A DNA stretch of 64,000 nt from Incurvaria masculella (taxonomy: Eukaryota; Arthropoda; Insecta; Lepidoptera; Incurvariidae). Below are positions 59,401 to 64,000 of this stretch, one piece after another. Location: NCBI GenBank assembly GCA_946894095.1, contig OX335641.1, positions 14,340,501-14,404,500 on the forward strand, read 5' to 3'. A model generated the notes under the pieces. It was given only the letters and a program-made list of their open reading frames with translations. It was not told the DNA's origin and searched no databases. The translations under genes were made by a program, and so were the position numbers. Each line of letters begins with the position of its first letter. Position 1 is the stretch's first letter.

Positions 59401-62400
59401 AGCATGTAGAAAGTTCATGAAAATGGTAAAATACCTTAGCCTGTGATTTATTTGTCGTACCATGAGTGTGGTAATAGTAAAAACCACTGTTATATAGTGT
59501 GATTAAAACTAGTCAAAGAAGAAGCTCTAACCCGTGGCCCAGTAATAGAGACTAATAGCTCCACGCCTTCCAGAAACTTGTACGCCACCTCCAGCAACGC
59601 CTCGCGGGGCCACTCCAGGAACCAATCGGTTGTTGTAGAGTTGATAAGCGCCGGATATTGACGAATTCGATTCCTGAATAAGACATGATGAAGTAGGCCA
59701 TTTTCAAGTCCGAAATCTCCATAAAATATAAACGAAATTCACTCTACGTGTCCCTGATAAATCCTTCTGTAGAGCTTACATGGAGGAGGAAGAGACAGCC
59801 GCTCACGTTCTCTTGAATTCACCAGAGGTCTTTGCGGTTAAACACCATGACAAAAAAAGTAGGAAGAAACGTATTTAGAACATTTGATCAGTTAAGGTAA
59901 AGGTATTATATGAAAATGATACTTTTGAGATTACCGCGGTCGTTAATCAATAAACATATTAAACACATTATATGATAATTGAAAATATGAATAGATTTAT
60001 TGAAAATTCAATAATCAGAATTTCACAATATTTGTTCCTTACAAGCGACTTTGAATTAAACATAACTCGGCTCCTTGTGGTACGTTGTGGCACATTATAT
60101 GAAATACTAGAAAGCAATTCAGGGCAGTCAAATTGATTGTTGCATTTTATAATGTAGTTTAGTCATATCCAGTAGGGTTCTACGATTTGATAAGCTGAGT
60201 AAAGAGTACACTTTAAGAAAGCTGTCATAGGAGAGTTGAGATTGGATACAACGTCGGTGCATAATGTGAAGAAATTTACGTTGGACCATTCCAATGGCAT
60301 GACGGGATTTGTCATAGTAAGTGTTCCAAACAGGAGCGGCATATTCCAGCTATGATCGAACCTGTGATGTAAATAGATATTTGTAGGTACTGGCGTTCTT
60401 AAATTGCTTTGAGCTGCGTAAAACAAATCCCATCATTATTGTTACTTAAATGCGAAATGTGGCTTAATAATAAAAAGAATGACAACCAGAATACCTGAAC
60501 TCGTCACCGATGGGGCTCATACAGATTACGATGTGCAGATTGCTGCGCACTCGCTCCACCAGGAACAAGTACACGCTCTCTATTGTCTGCATGAGGTTTA
60601 AAGCCTTCATTGGCTTCTCGAGGAATCCTTTGACCTACATTAAATATTTAAAATATTTAAATAAACCAGTTGGGGATTATTTCTCAACAATATGTTTAAT
60701 TTTGTTAAAAATATTTTAAAGTCATTAGAAGGCCTCCCACTCAGAATATGTAAGGAGGCTGGTTTCTTAATGAATATGTATTTTCATGTCAAAAAAACGA
60801 ATTAGATATACATTTGTATCATACTGACATCGACCGTGGAGTTAATAGGACTTAAGAATACTTTCTCTTTTCAGTTTAAGAACTTGGAAATGCGTGATTT
60901 TACCTAATCATGGACGCATTAATAAACAACCGCACTTACAAAAACATCAAATTAAATTGTAATGTAGGGTTTGAAAACATTGGTGATGGGCCGTAATGAC
61001 TGGGTGCCTACCTCTTCAAACTCATCGGGCTTGTACAAGTTGGTGACCTCGCCGCTGCTGAGAAGGTTGTTGATAATCTCTGTGAAGGTCTCCTCCACAA
61101 TTTGAGTGTCGTTGAAGATGAAAGTGGTGGCCTTATTGTCGACCCCGGTCGCTTTGTACAGCATCTTGAGGTCCTCCCGAAAGTCCTTAAGGCCGTAGCC
61201 CTTCGTCACCACGATCTGGTACGATGAATACTCGCACATGTACGATGCGACGCGTGTCAAGCTCTGACGCCCCGACCCGCCTGCGCACAATTTAAAATCA
61301 ATGTTTGGTGGACATTCGCTACCAAATTCAACACTTTAAATGTCATTAAAGATGCTTTTGGAATATGTGGTTCATTAAAAAAGTGTCAGTGTTTCTAATA
61401 TTGAACCATAGTAAACATAACACTGCATCTCGTACCCTTAGTTTAGATAAATACAGCTTTATAATTGTGTTGTTTACCTACAATTGTGTTGACACAACTA
61501 GGTGCCTTATAATTAACTACCTGAAGTTTTGTGTGGAATTTTAAATAAATAAATACAGTTTCCTATAAAACGTATATTTTTAAAAGTTTCCCCTAACAGA
61601 CTTTACTAATACTCAACTAGATACTATATACTAAACGACTTTCTATACAAATGACACAAGCGCAAGTAGACAGCAACCCACCGATACCAACGCAGAGTAC
61701 ATGGCCTCTCGGCTGGGATATGACTCGGACGATCCGACAGATGTGCTCGATGGCATCTTTGAAGAGCACCAGATCCATCTTGACGATGCCGGGACAGCCA
61801 TTGTACTCTTCCAGTTGGTTGAGGATATACTTGCGGAGCTGCGCCGCGTCGAGGATGTCCTCGTACATATCGAAGGGGTTTAGGAAGTGGCCAAAGAGCG
61901 GTGGACTCTTGGATGGGCAGAGCGCGTGGAACGTCAGCTCGAAGTGTTTTCCGAGAATTTCGCCCACGTGATTCATGAACCAGTCGCGATCTCTGAAAAT
62001 CAAAACCATTGCCATCGAATATTTTTTCCCATATATAATTGCGAATTTAAAACTCTTTAAGCCTATCCATAAAGCTGATTTACATCGTTTTACTATTCAC
62101 CAACGATTTTACACGAACTTCGATTTTTTGTCTAAAACATATTTTATGTAACACTAGTTGACAAAGTTTTTGTCCTTTGAATGAAACTTTTTTTTTCTTA
62201 ACAATCGAGATGCACAAAAATTCTAACACGTCATGTTTCCATGATATTTATTATGTTTGATAATTTTTTGCAAAAAAATGTGCTTACCAAAATATCAAAC
62301 AAAAAATTAAAAATGAATTGCCTTAGCTTTTTTCTTTTGTTTATTCGTGTCTGTCTCTGATAACACACCAGCAATAATCACCTAACACGGCCTGGTCCCC

Positions 62401-63841
62401 GTATTAACCAAATGTCTTAGTGAGACAAAAGTAACAGTCATTTTCGCGGTTAGAGGGTTACCTCCACAACATCGAAATATTAAAATTAAAAAATCTTTTT
62501 TCACCTGCAGCCCATGAGCTTAGAGTTTTTCAGCATCTTTTACAGAAAACGTGAAGATCCCATGTTTTGTCCTGGTGACAGACCGAAATTTTAAAATAAC
62601 TAAAATATGCATCTTAAGGTGGCCCATCCCGCTCATCTCCCCATACAAAAGGGGAAAGAAGATCACGCCCATATTTCTTGTCAGAGATCCAAAATTTTGC
62701 TCAAAATAGCTTCATTTGATCGAACTAGATGTCTGATGACCATTGGCATTATAAAATTGTGTTTGGTTTTTAAATTATAAGGTCCGAAAGTTGCAATTTT
62801 TTGCACGTTTTATACAATAACTTTGGAGGTGGATTACGCAATGATAAAGTAAGAACATCTTTAAAAGATTAGTCATCAGACATAGCTTATTTAATCAAGA
62901 TTTATAATCTATTTGGTTTTGGTTAGATTTTTGATTACAGCGGTCGTGGTTTACTTTTAGCTATAAGTCATTTTGAAATTAAAATTTTCGTAAATCTTAC
63001 CAAATCATACACTATGCACATTGTCTTTTTTGTGGACATGTTGAATCTTCCTCATCACAGAACCTGTCTTATTCTTTGAAACAGAGAAGGCCCCAGAGCG
63101 CAACAGCACGGTTTTGTACCGTGCCCGCGAATGAGTTAGGCCCGCCGGGTTGGGCCACCTTAAGTGATTCCGTTATGGGATATCCTTTTTAAGATATTAT
63201 AAATTCACCACAAACATAAGAAAAACGATCGGAATGTACTTTACACAACCTTTTTGACATTTTAAAAACAAGTATTTGTTTAACTGAACACTGCACAGCA
63301 TCAACATTTTAAAATAAAATCGAAAAAACTCATGGGTAGTTTGAAAATAAAATGTTATAAGAACTTGATTTATAGACGTGATAGAAATAAAAGAAATATA
63401 TGTTTGTGTTTAGTTATTACTACTAAATACAACGATATGGAATTCATTGAAAGGACATGACTTTTTTTTAAATTTGTAAACTAGTGTAATTTTTTCAAAT
63501 TTAATTTACCAGTCAAGATGGGACAAGCCCACTTACTTGCAAATTTTTAATGCCGATCCGTATGTATTATTAATGAAAATGATTTCACTCAATAATTAGT
63601 ACCCAATGGTAAAATATATTTAGCCAAACGTGAACAAGACAGGATTTGATAATAATATTAATATTTCCAAAACAATATGCGAAAGATAATTGTTTATCAT
63701 GTGTATATTCTAGACGTTCGATGGGTATACTCACTTCTCCTCAGTGAGACGGTCTCCGAACACGCGGAAGCACTCGTGCACCCACAGCCGCAGGAACAGT
63801 GGCTTCGTGTTCTGGTAGTCCTTGTTGCTCCTCAGCAGACC
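32264..63841 (-). CDS. DNAH2: axonemal dynein heavy chain, DNAH2/kl-2 type, 3' part (32 exons)
   Basis: Motor heavy chain of an inner-arm axonemal dynein (DNAH2 belongs to the I1/f two-headed arm in cilia and sperm flagella). It hydrolyses ATP to slide doublet microtubules. The 32 exons were joined by matching splice sites and reading phase; all junctions close and the sum is 5,427 bp (1,808 codons plus TAG). Domain order: end of AAA3, AAA4 with P-loop GIGGSGRQS across exons w2/w3, coiled-coil stalk 1, microtubule-binding domain, stalk 2, AAA5, AAA6, C-terminal domain ending KRGTALLCTLST. DNAH2 is about 4,400 residues, so roughly the last 40% is here and the N-terminus is beyond base 64000. 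DNAH2 is chosen over other axonemal chains from remembered similarity throughout stalk and C-terminus. Expression is probably testis or ciliated sensory cells (inference). Confidence 0.9.
32764..32897 (-). CDS. DNAH2: dynein exon w31
   Basis: Encodes GLYLEGASWFKKEGWLQEPL and MQLVFPMSPIHFKPV. Acceptor TTGCAG|AG, donor CGCA|GTTAGT. Confidence 0.88.
33050..33165 (-). CDS. DNAH2: dynein exon w30
   Basis: Encodes TTARQESWPIDTLCWEFNVM and RPPRDGGVYV. Acceptor TTTCAG|AC, donor GTCAG|GTGGAT. Confidence 0.88.
33386..33543 (-). CDS. DNAH2: dynein exon w29
   Basis: Encodes RPSQKPLGSWCRELSLRGAH and APTGFLTAVMQ, very GC-rich. Acceptor GTGCAG|GG, donor ATGCAG|GTACCG. Confidence 0.88.
33600..34190 (+). 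pseudogene. CR1/Jockey-type LINE 3' fragment in a dynein intron
   Basis: Matches the 3' part of the element at 45471-48675 (about 48020-48620): GAGGATAAGGCCAAGCTGGC, CAGTATTTCACGCCGGACCA, CCCTCCGTCCCCTTTCTACC. It is a 5'-truncated, diverged copy with several small deletions, antisense to the dynein gene. Confidence 0.8.
34311..34413 (-). CDS. DNAH2: dynein exon w28
   Basis: Encodes ELRRAIEGLVVMSEVLEDMY and IFEGRVPKSWQK. The acceptor CTTCCAG|GA aligns best with the family; an in-phase alternative CTCAG|TT 18 bp upstream would add six codons. Donor GAAAG|GTAGTG. Confidence 0.85.
34740..34907 (-). CDS. DNAH2: dynein exon w27 (duplicated acceptor upstream)
   Basis: Encodes VDELAAEMLVKLPVEIDVE, MGPEVVMPMCVSLLQELGYY and NVLIDGINRGIK. 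56 codons, phase 0. Acceptor GGGGCAG|GT, donor ATAAAG|GTTCCT (weak). An in-frame copy of the acceptor and exon start lies 135 bp upstream; using it would give an exon of 303 bp (34740-35042). Confidence 0.85.
34820..35087 (-). repeat. 135-bp tandem duplication spanning an intron-exon border
   Basis: Two units with period 135 bp (the acceptor at 34907/34908 is repeated at 35042/35043). Each carries CTCCGTGATGTGTGTT or TTT, GGCGGGGCAG and the first ~107 bp of exon w27. Roughly 10% divergence by eye; the frame is open through both. Confidence 0.85.
35131..35353 (-). CDS. DNAH2: dynein exon w26 (C-terminal domain)
   Basis: Encodes LSSMPAYHMPRDGSLESYRD, FIDVLPQQERAESVGQHASA and a Gly-rich run. 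Acceptor CGTAG|GT, donor TTGAAG|GTGACA. The intronic LINE begins within a few bases of this acceptor. Confidence 0.9.
36936..38975 (+). mobile_element. composite non-autonomous Helitron inserted in the LINE
   Basis: Begins A|TCACTACATAGTATAAAAC (36936) and ends with the hairpin CCGTGCAAAGCCGGGACGGG and CTAG|T (38975). Removing exactly these bases restores the LINE reading frame. A second Helitron-type start, A|TCTATACTATTATATAAAG, occurs inside at 37624, so the element is two Helitron fronts sharing one 3' end. The first 600 bp match the Helitron at 29467-30605 in reverse. No Rep-helicase frame. Confidence 0.88.
38504..38604. repeat. 34-bp inverted repeat (hairpin) inside the Helitron
   Basis: Arms 38504-38537 and 38571-38604 are complementary at 32 of 34 positions (core ACATGTTTGAAAAATGTTAC), with a 33-bp loop. 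The right flank AACGACCGCGGTAAT recurs elsewhere in the window in both orientations (13783 and about 59937). Confidence 0.8.
40435..40619 (-). CDS. DNAH2: dynein exon w25
   Basis: Encodes VSENLLVNYLQEYDDTPWAA and INYGGHVTDDWDVRVLTAYI. Acceptor GGCAG|GT, donor TTCCG|GTGAGC. The next intron (35354-40434) is filled by a LINE split by a Helitron. Confidence 0.92.
41206..41391 (-). CDS. DNAH2: dynein exon w24
   Basis: Encodes GLKGNLMRIFANLNEDKFDE, KLLFCVSFFHCTLIARKRF and YSFNDSDFD. Acceptor TTCAG|GG, donor TTTGAT|GTAAGT. Confidence 0.92.
41911..42115 (-). CDS. DNAH2: dynein exon w23 (AAA6)
   Basis: Encodes MKEGGWVYLANCHLACKWL, HPRFRLWMTSMPDDKFPLNI and SIKMTTEPPQ. Acceptor TCCAG|GA, donor CCGCAG|GTGTGC. 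Confidence 0.92.
42180..43850 (+). pseudogene. Jockey-like LINE, copy 2, 5'-truncated
   Basis: RT core (42254-43006: KAPGYDLITGQVLKELP, KSYRPISLLPIPSK, FLDISQAFDRVWHDGIL, GVLQGSVLGPIL), FADDTAV at about 43055, and C-terminal pieces to 43630 (WTYGIQLWETASHSNIE). GVPQG reads GVLQG. Stops at 43006, 43370 and 43629. Ends right beside dynein exon w22, antisense to it. Confidence 0.85.
43865..44025 (-). CDS. DNAH2: dynein exon w22 (AAA6)
   Basis: Encodes FVLSPGVDPTAALIQLAVDS and SLSLGQGQSIAA. Acceptor AACAG|GC, donor CAGAG|GTATGG. A Jockey-like LINE ends only about 10-15 bp inside the downstream intron. Confidence 0.92.
44413..44558 (-). CDS. DNAH2: dynein exon w21 (AAA6)
   Basis: Encodes GEWNDICMEFQKILVVRSLR and LGPRYVEPPVLDIK. 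Acceptor CGCAG|GG, donor ATCAAG|GTGACC. Confidence 0.9.
44929..45310 (+). repeat. interspersed repeat with GGTTCCGTA start and GGCCGGTTTT end
   Basis: Starts AGGGTTCCGTACCCAAAGGG, has an early inverted partner (GAAAACGGAACCCTA), short CCGTCCGTCC repeats, and ends GTGCGAGTCCGACTTGCACT then TGGCCGGTTTTT. I recognise it as a very abundant lepidopteran repeat; its class (SINE-like or other) I cannot fix from sequence alone. Confidence 0.65.
45471..48675 (+). pseudogene. CR1/Jockey-type LINE ORF2, nearly complete, two frameshifts
   Basis: Endonuclease 45671-46402 (FANIRGLHTNL, FLGDFNAHHALWLG, SSDHCLV), middle part 46383-46911 in another frame, and an intact 3' frame 46892-48631 with the RT (PANYRPIAITSLLCKVME, QYGFRRNRSAGDLL, LDIAKAFDRVWHKALL, AGVPQGSVLSP, CYADDSTVLA) and a C-terminal part ending in basic residues. 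Shifts at about 46390 and 46895 break the protein. A-run at 48667-48684. The GC-rich leader from 45471 may be the remnant before ORF2. Antisense in the dynein intron. Confidence 0.85.
49249..49395 (-). CDS. DNAH2: dynein exon w20
   Basis: Encodes EWMTDECWDNITELDKLPGF and INTKEWQQWYLHPEPD. Acceptor TGCAG|AG, donor TATTG|GTACTG. The next intron (44559-49248) holds a 3.2-kb LINE. Confidence 0.88.
49591..49754 (-). CDS. DNAH2: dynein exon w19
   Basis: Encodes NTCRALFERHKLLFSFHLV and FLLKGGVVLDRSEQPDNPT. Acceptor CACAG|GA, donor CACTG|GTGAGC. Confidence 0.9.
49882..50425 (+). mobile_element. piggyBac-like MITE, copy 1
   Basis: TTAA|GGTGGCCCAACCCGGCGGG at the left and GATGGGCCACC|TTAA at the right (TTAA at 49878-49881 and 50426-50429). 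544 bp, non-coding. The matching copy at 62618 is in opposite orientation. Confidence 0.85.
50595..51015 (-). CDS. unidentified 139-codon open frame in a dynein intron
   Basis: Encodes a basic, His/Gln-rich frame (MNTQNLQSMPYATVHDKYNF onwards). No family recognised. It lies just before an ACAAT-tailed repeat end (51042-51098) on the opposite strand, so it is probably antisense to a LINE 3' region rather than a gene. Confidence 0.15.
51042..51098 (+). repeat. interspersed repeat 3' end with ACAAT tail
   Basis: GTACTGTCTATGGATGATGA then ATAAACAATACAATACAAT. Same tail as the minus-strand copy at 31685. Confidence 0.55.
51295..51494 (-). CDS. DNAH2: dynein exon w18 (before AAA6)
   Basis: Encodes GYIPVATRASVLFFALNDLS, IDPMYQFSLEAYIELFNYSI and NEFHTYAVY. 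Acceptor GGCAG|GG, donor TACAA|GTCAGT. Confidence 0.92.
51667..51837 (-). CDS. DNAH2: dynein exon w17 (AAA5-AAA6 linker helices)
   Basis: Encodes LDLENDLLRIMYES, ELFVTLQTSQRTSLEV and EKEIDTARQ. Acceptor TTTCAG|TT, donor AGGCAG|GTCGGT. Phase 0 at both ends. Confidence 0.88.
51905..52370 (+). pseudogene. Jockey-like LINE, copy 3, 3' fragment
   Basis: Broken frames match copies 1 and 2: a YIDLHFDGQLTWTKYIFTKR part (about 52085-52145), KPVWTYCIQLWGTAAHSNME (about 52195-52255) and FQNKMLRIV. The same family's 3' UTR end (CTGAATGTCC, GACAGATTG) reappears at about 53200-53255, beyond another inserted fragment. Confidence 0.75.
52371..52665 (+). pseudogene. CR1-type LINE C-terminal fragment
   Basis: The frame 52375-52659 encodes NPRKHFLVNRVVDSWNKSPE and EEVISAETVNGFKNRLD, the usual C-terminal end of CR1-type RT proteins, followed by an AATA-rich tail. 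Truncated; sits inside Jockey-like copy 3. Confidence 0.75.
53344..53519 (-). CDS. DNAH2: dynein exon w16 (AAA5-AAA6)
   Basis: Encodes NPVYTPEVLTKTTMVNFAVK, EQGLTSQLLGIVVRRERP. Acceptor ACAG|GT, donor CTCTG|GTGAGC. Confidence 0.92.
53816..54038 (-). CDS. DNAH2: dynein exon w15 (AAA5)
   Basis: Encodes VVDFGQPNYLKVTEQCL, PVIIQNVGEILDPSIAPILD and FRLYLTTKL. Acceptor ACCAG|GT, donor CTGG|GTTGGT. Confidence 0.9.
54160..54284 (-). CDS. DNAH2: dynein exon w14 (AAA5)
   Basis: Encodes DDNFSAENGIIVLTATRWPL and VDPQGQALIWLSRLE. Acceptor TGCAG|AT, donor GTTCAG|GTAATT. Confidence 0.9.
54511..54610 (-). CDS. DNAH2: dynein exon w13 (AAA5)
   Basis: Encodes VFSEEVPVTMDLSM and LLDDATLRDWNYMGLP. Acceptor TTCAG|GT, donor CCCG|GTAAGT. 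Confidence 0.88.
54865..55245 (+). repeat. 5S rRNA-headed SINE, copy 2
   Basis: Nearly identical to the copy at 878-1258 over head and body, ending in CACATA plus A-run. Lies in the intron between dynein exons w12 and w13. Confidence 0.88.
55447..55601 (-). CDS. DNAH2: dynein exon w12 (AAA5 start)
   Basis: Encodes EKERWQATVLRLDEEF and GDCLIATGFIAYLGPFVSEY. Acceptor TTCAG|GC, donor AAAGAG|GTATCC. Confidence 0.9.
56169..56398 (-). CDS. DNAH2: dynein exon w11 (stalk coiled coil 2; GC donor)
   Basis: Encodes IVKPKKERLEEALESLRMKQ through LDRAEALLSGLAG, a continuous heptad-rich helix. The frame of exon w12 requires the donor TAGCAG|GCGAGT, a second GC-AG intron. Acceptor TACAG|AA. Confidence 0.88.
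57048..57274 (-). CDS. DNAH2: dynein exon w10 (microtubule-binding domain)
   Basis: Encodes HEPTWAEAKRQLGDQYFLDK, VGLVSLAAKSLCVWVRAIEK: the tip of the stalk that contacts tubulin. Acceptor CGTAG|CA, donor TACAA|GTACGT. Confidence 0.9.
57426..57530 (-). CDS. DNAH2: dynein exon w9 (stalk / microtubule-binding domain start)
   Basis: Encodes ALDSLNKKDMTEVKSYAKPP and VLEAVMILLG. 35 codons, phase 0 at both ends. Acceptor TTCAG|GC, donor CTTGGG|GTAAAA. Confidence 0.9.
58072..58275 (-). CDS. DNAH2: dynein exon w8 (stalk coiled coil 1)
   Basis: Encodes VINVQQRNADEQQRSVAARS and CAMPALEEAVK, GC-rich and charged as in stalk helices. Acceptor CACAG|GA, donor GTCAAG|GTGGCC. Confidence 0.9.
58313..58640 (-). 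repeat. SINE, diverged copy with lost head
   Basis: The reverse complement contains CTCCATGGTTCTGAATTCC, TACCATCGCATTGGA, GTTTTCCATCC, GTGTGTTGGGTTA and an end CATGTCCTCACAAATAAAAA: the body and tail of the SINE family at 878 and 2281. The tRNA or 5S part is missing. Confidence 0.75.
58867..58990 (-). CDS. DNAH2: dynein exon w7 (stalk coiled coil 1)
   Basis: Encodes MLKNKRAEISLQANKLRNGL and VGTMSVELEVAK. Acceptor TTTAG|AA, donor GCGAAG|GTCAGC. Confidence 0.9.
59089..59270 (-). CDS. DNAH2: dynein exon w6 (AAA4 end, stalk start; GC donor)
   Basis: Encodes SIKMYQEMKRTNYVTPTNYL and ELVTGYK, the invariant run into the stalk. Frame continuity with exon w7 requires the donor AAAGA|GCAAGT, a GC-AG intron. 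The nearby GT would frameshift. Confidence 0.88.
59532..59673 (-). CDS. DNAH2: dynein exon w5 (AAA4)
   Basis: Encodes NRIRQYPALINSTTTDWFLE and LLEVAYKFLEGVELL. Acceptor TTCAG|GA, donor CACGG|GTTAGA. Confidence 0.9.
59950..60430 (-). pseudogene. LINE reverse transcriptase C-terminal fragment
   Basis: A shifted minus-strand frame reads LEYAAPVWNTYYDKSRHAIG, MVQRKFLHIMHRR and FLKVYSLLSLSNRRTLLDMT, typical of the post-RT segment of insect LINEs of a family not otherwise seen here. The only LINE fragment sharing the dynein gene's strand. Confidence 0.65.
60495..60634 (-). CDS. DNAH2: dynein exon w4 (AAA4 sensor region)
   Basis: Encodes VKGFLEKPMKALNLMQ and VRSNLHIVICMSPIGDEF. Acceptor TGTAG|GT, donor TTCAG|GTATTC. 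Confidence 0.9.
61012..61280 (-). CDS. DNAH2: dynein exon w3 (AAA4 Walker A/B)
   Basis: Starts GSGRQSLTRVASYM (rest of Walker A), then FIFNDTQIVEE (Walker B region) and SSGEVTNLYKPDEFEE. Acceptor CGCAG|GC, donor GAGGAG-type GAAGAG|GTAGGC. Confidence 0.92.
61682..61992 (-). CDS. DNAH2: dynein exon w2 (AAA4, first half of the P-loop)
   Basis: Contains CPSKSPPLFGHFLNPF, MDLVLFKDAIEHICRI and ends in VGIG, the first half of the AAA4 Walker A. Acceptor TTTCAG|AG, donor ATCG|GTGGGT. Confidence 0.92.
62618..63159 (-). mobile_element. piggyBac-like MITE, copy 2
   Basis: TTAA|GGTGGCCCATCCCGC at the left and CCCGCCGGGTTGGGCCACC|TTAA at the right (TTAA at 62614-62617 and 63160-63163). 542 bp, reverse complement of the copy at 49882. 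Confidence 0.85.
63735..63841 (-). CDS. DNAH2: dynein exon w1 (end of AAA3)
   Basis: Encodes LLRSNKDYQNTKPLFLRLWV and HECFRVFGDRLTEE, the conserved segment before AAA4. Acceptor TGTAG|GG, donor GAA|GTGAGT. First exon visible; the intron upstream leaves the window. Confidence 0.85.
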
Positions 63842-64000
63842 CTACATTATCAGTCCAGTTCGTGATTACCTACTGCACAAGAACGCCCGCAAACAGACAC
63901 AAATCAATTTTATATCAACCAAGTCTACCTTAATATGATGACCAACCAGTTATGGCAATCCTTTATAGAATTAATTGATCTCCAAGTCCCTAAGACCAAA
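63842..64000 (-). other. dynein intron at the window edge
   Basis: AT-rich sequence upstream of exon w1; the preceding exon is outside the window. Confidence 0.6.

Overview
The window reads as a eukaryotic chromosome segment from an insect, most likely a moth or butterfly. The gene is split by 31 introns. The intergenic DNA carries repeat types I associate with Lepidoptera: Helitrons ending in a GC hairpin plus CTAG, TTAA-flanked MITEs, the GGTTCCGTA...GGCCGG interspersed repeat, and 5S- and tRNA-headed SINEs. There is no operon structure and no bacterial signal.

The only host gene I can support is the 3' part of an axonemal dynein heavy chain on the minus strand (about 63.84 kb down to the stop codon at 32.26 kb). 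I assembled 32 exons by hand. Every junction keeps frame, and they give 1,808 codons plus a stop, from the end of AAA3 through AAA4, the stalk with its microtubule-binding domain, AAA5, AAA6 and the C-terminal domain. Remembered sequence resemblance is closest to DNAH2 (kl-2 type, inner-arm I1/f 1-beta chain). The 5' part lies beyond base 64000. Two introns appear to use GC-AG borders. One exon has an in-frame 135-bp tandem duplication across its 3' splice site.

Region 0-15.4 kb is a repeat graveyard: a mariner fragment at the left edge, 5S- and tRNA-headed SINEs, MITEs, a foldback element, an element with three ~140-bp tandem repeats (plus an inverted second copy), RTE-type LINE fragments with a CR1/Jockey-type LINE inserted into one of them, a Penelope-like fragment and another LINE fragment. 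Region 15.4-21.2 kb holds an apparently intact I-clade non-LTR retrotransposon with both ORFs open (zinc-knuckle ORF1; endonuclease, reverse transcriptase and RNase H ORF2).

Region 21.6-29.15 kb is an 850-bp tandem duplication. Its second copy is split by a 5.8-kb non-coding LTR element (LARD type) with 1,017-bp LTRs differing at one noticed base and a CCAT target duplication. Region 29.3-31.8 kb holds Helitrons and a field of GAACGTCAAAAAT-type motifs.

The dynein introns are filled with mobile DNA, nearly all of the LINE coding sequence being antisense to the gene: three copies of one Jockey-like family, one of them split exactly at an A|T dinucleotide by a 2.0-kb Helitron; a 3.2-kb CR1/Jockey-type element and a truncated relative; two oppositely oriented piggyBac-like MITEs; and SINEs. 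I did not find a convincing new functional gene system. The most informative signals are the exactly resolved nested insertions, the empty-site/filled-site duplication, the SINE head swap and the duplicated splice acceptor in the dynein gene.
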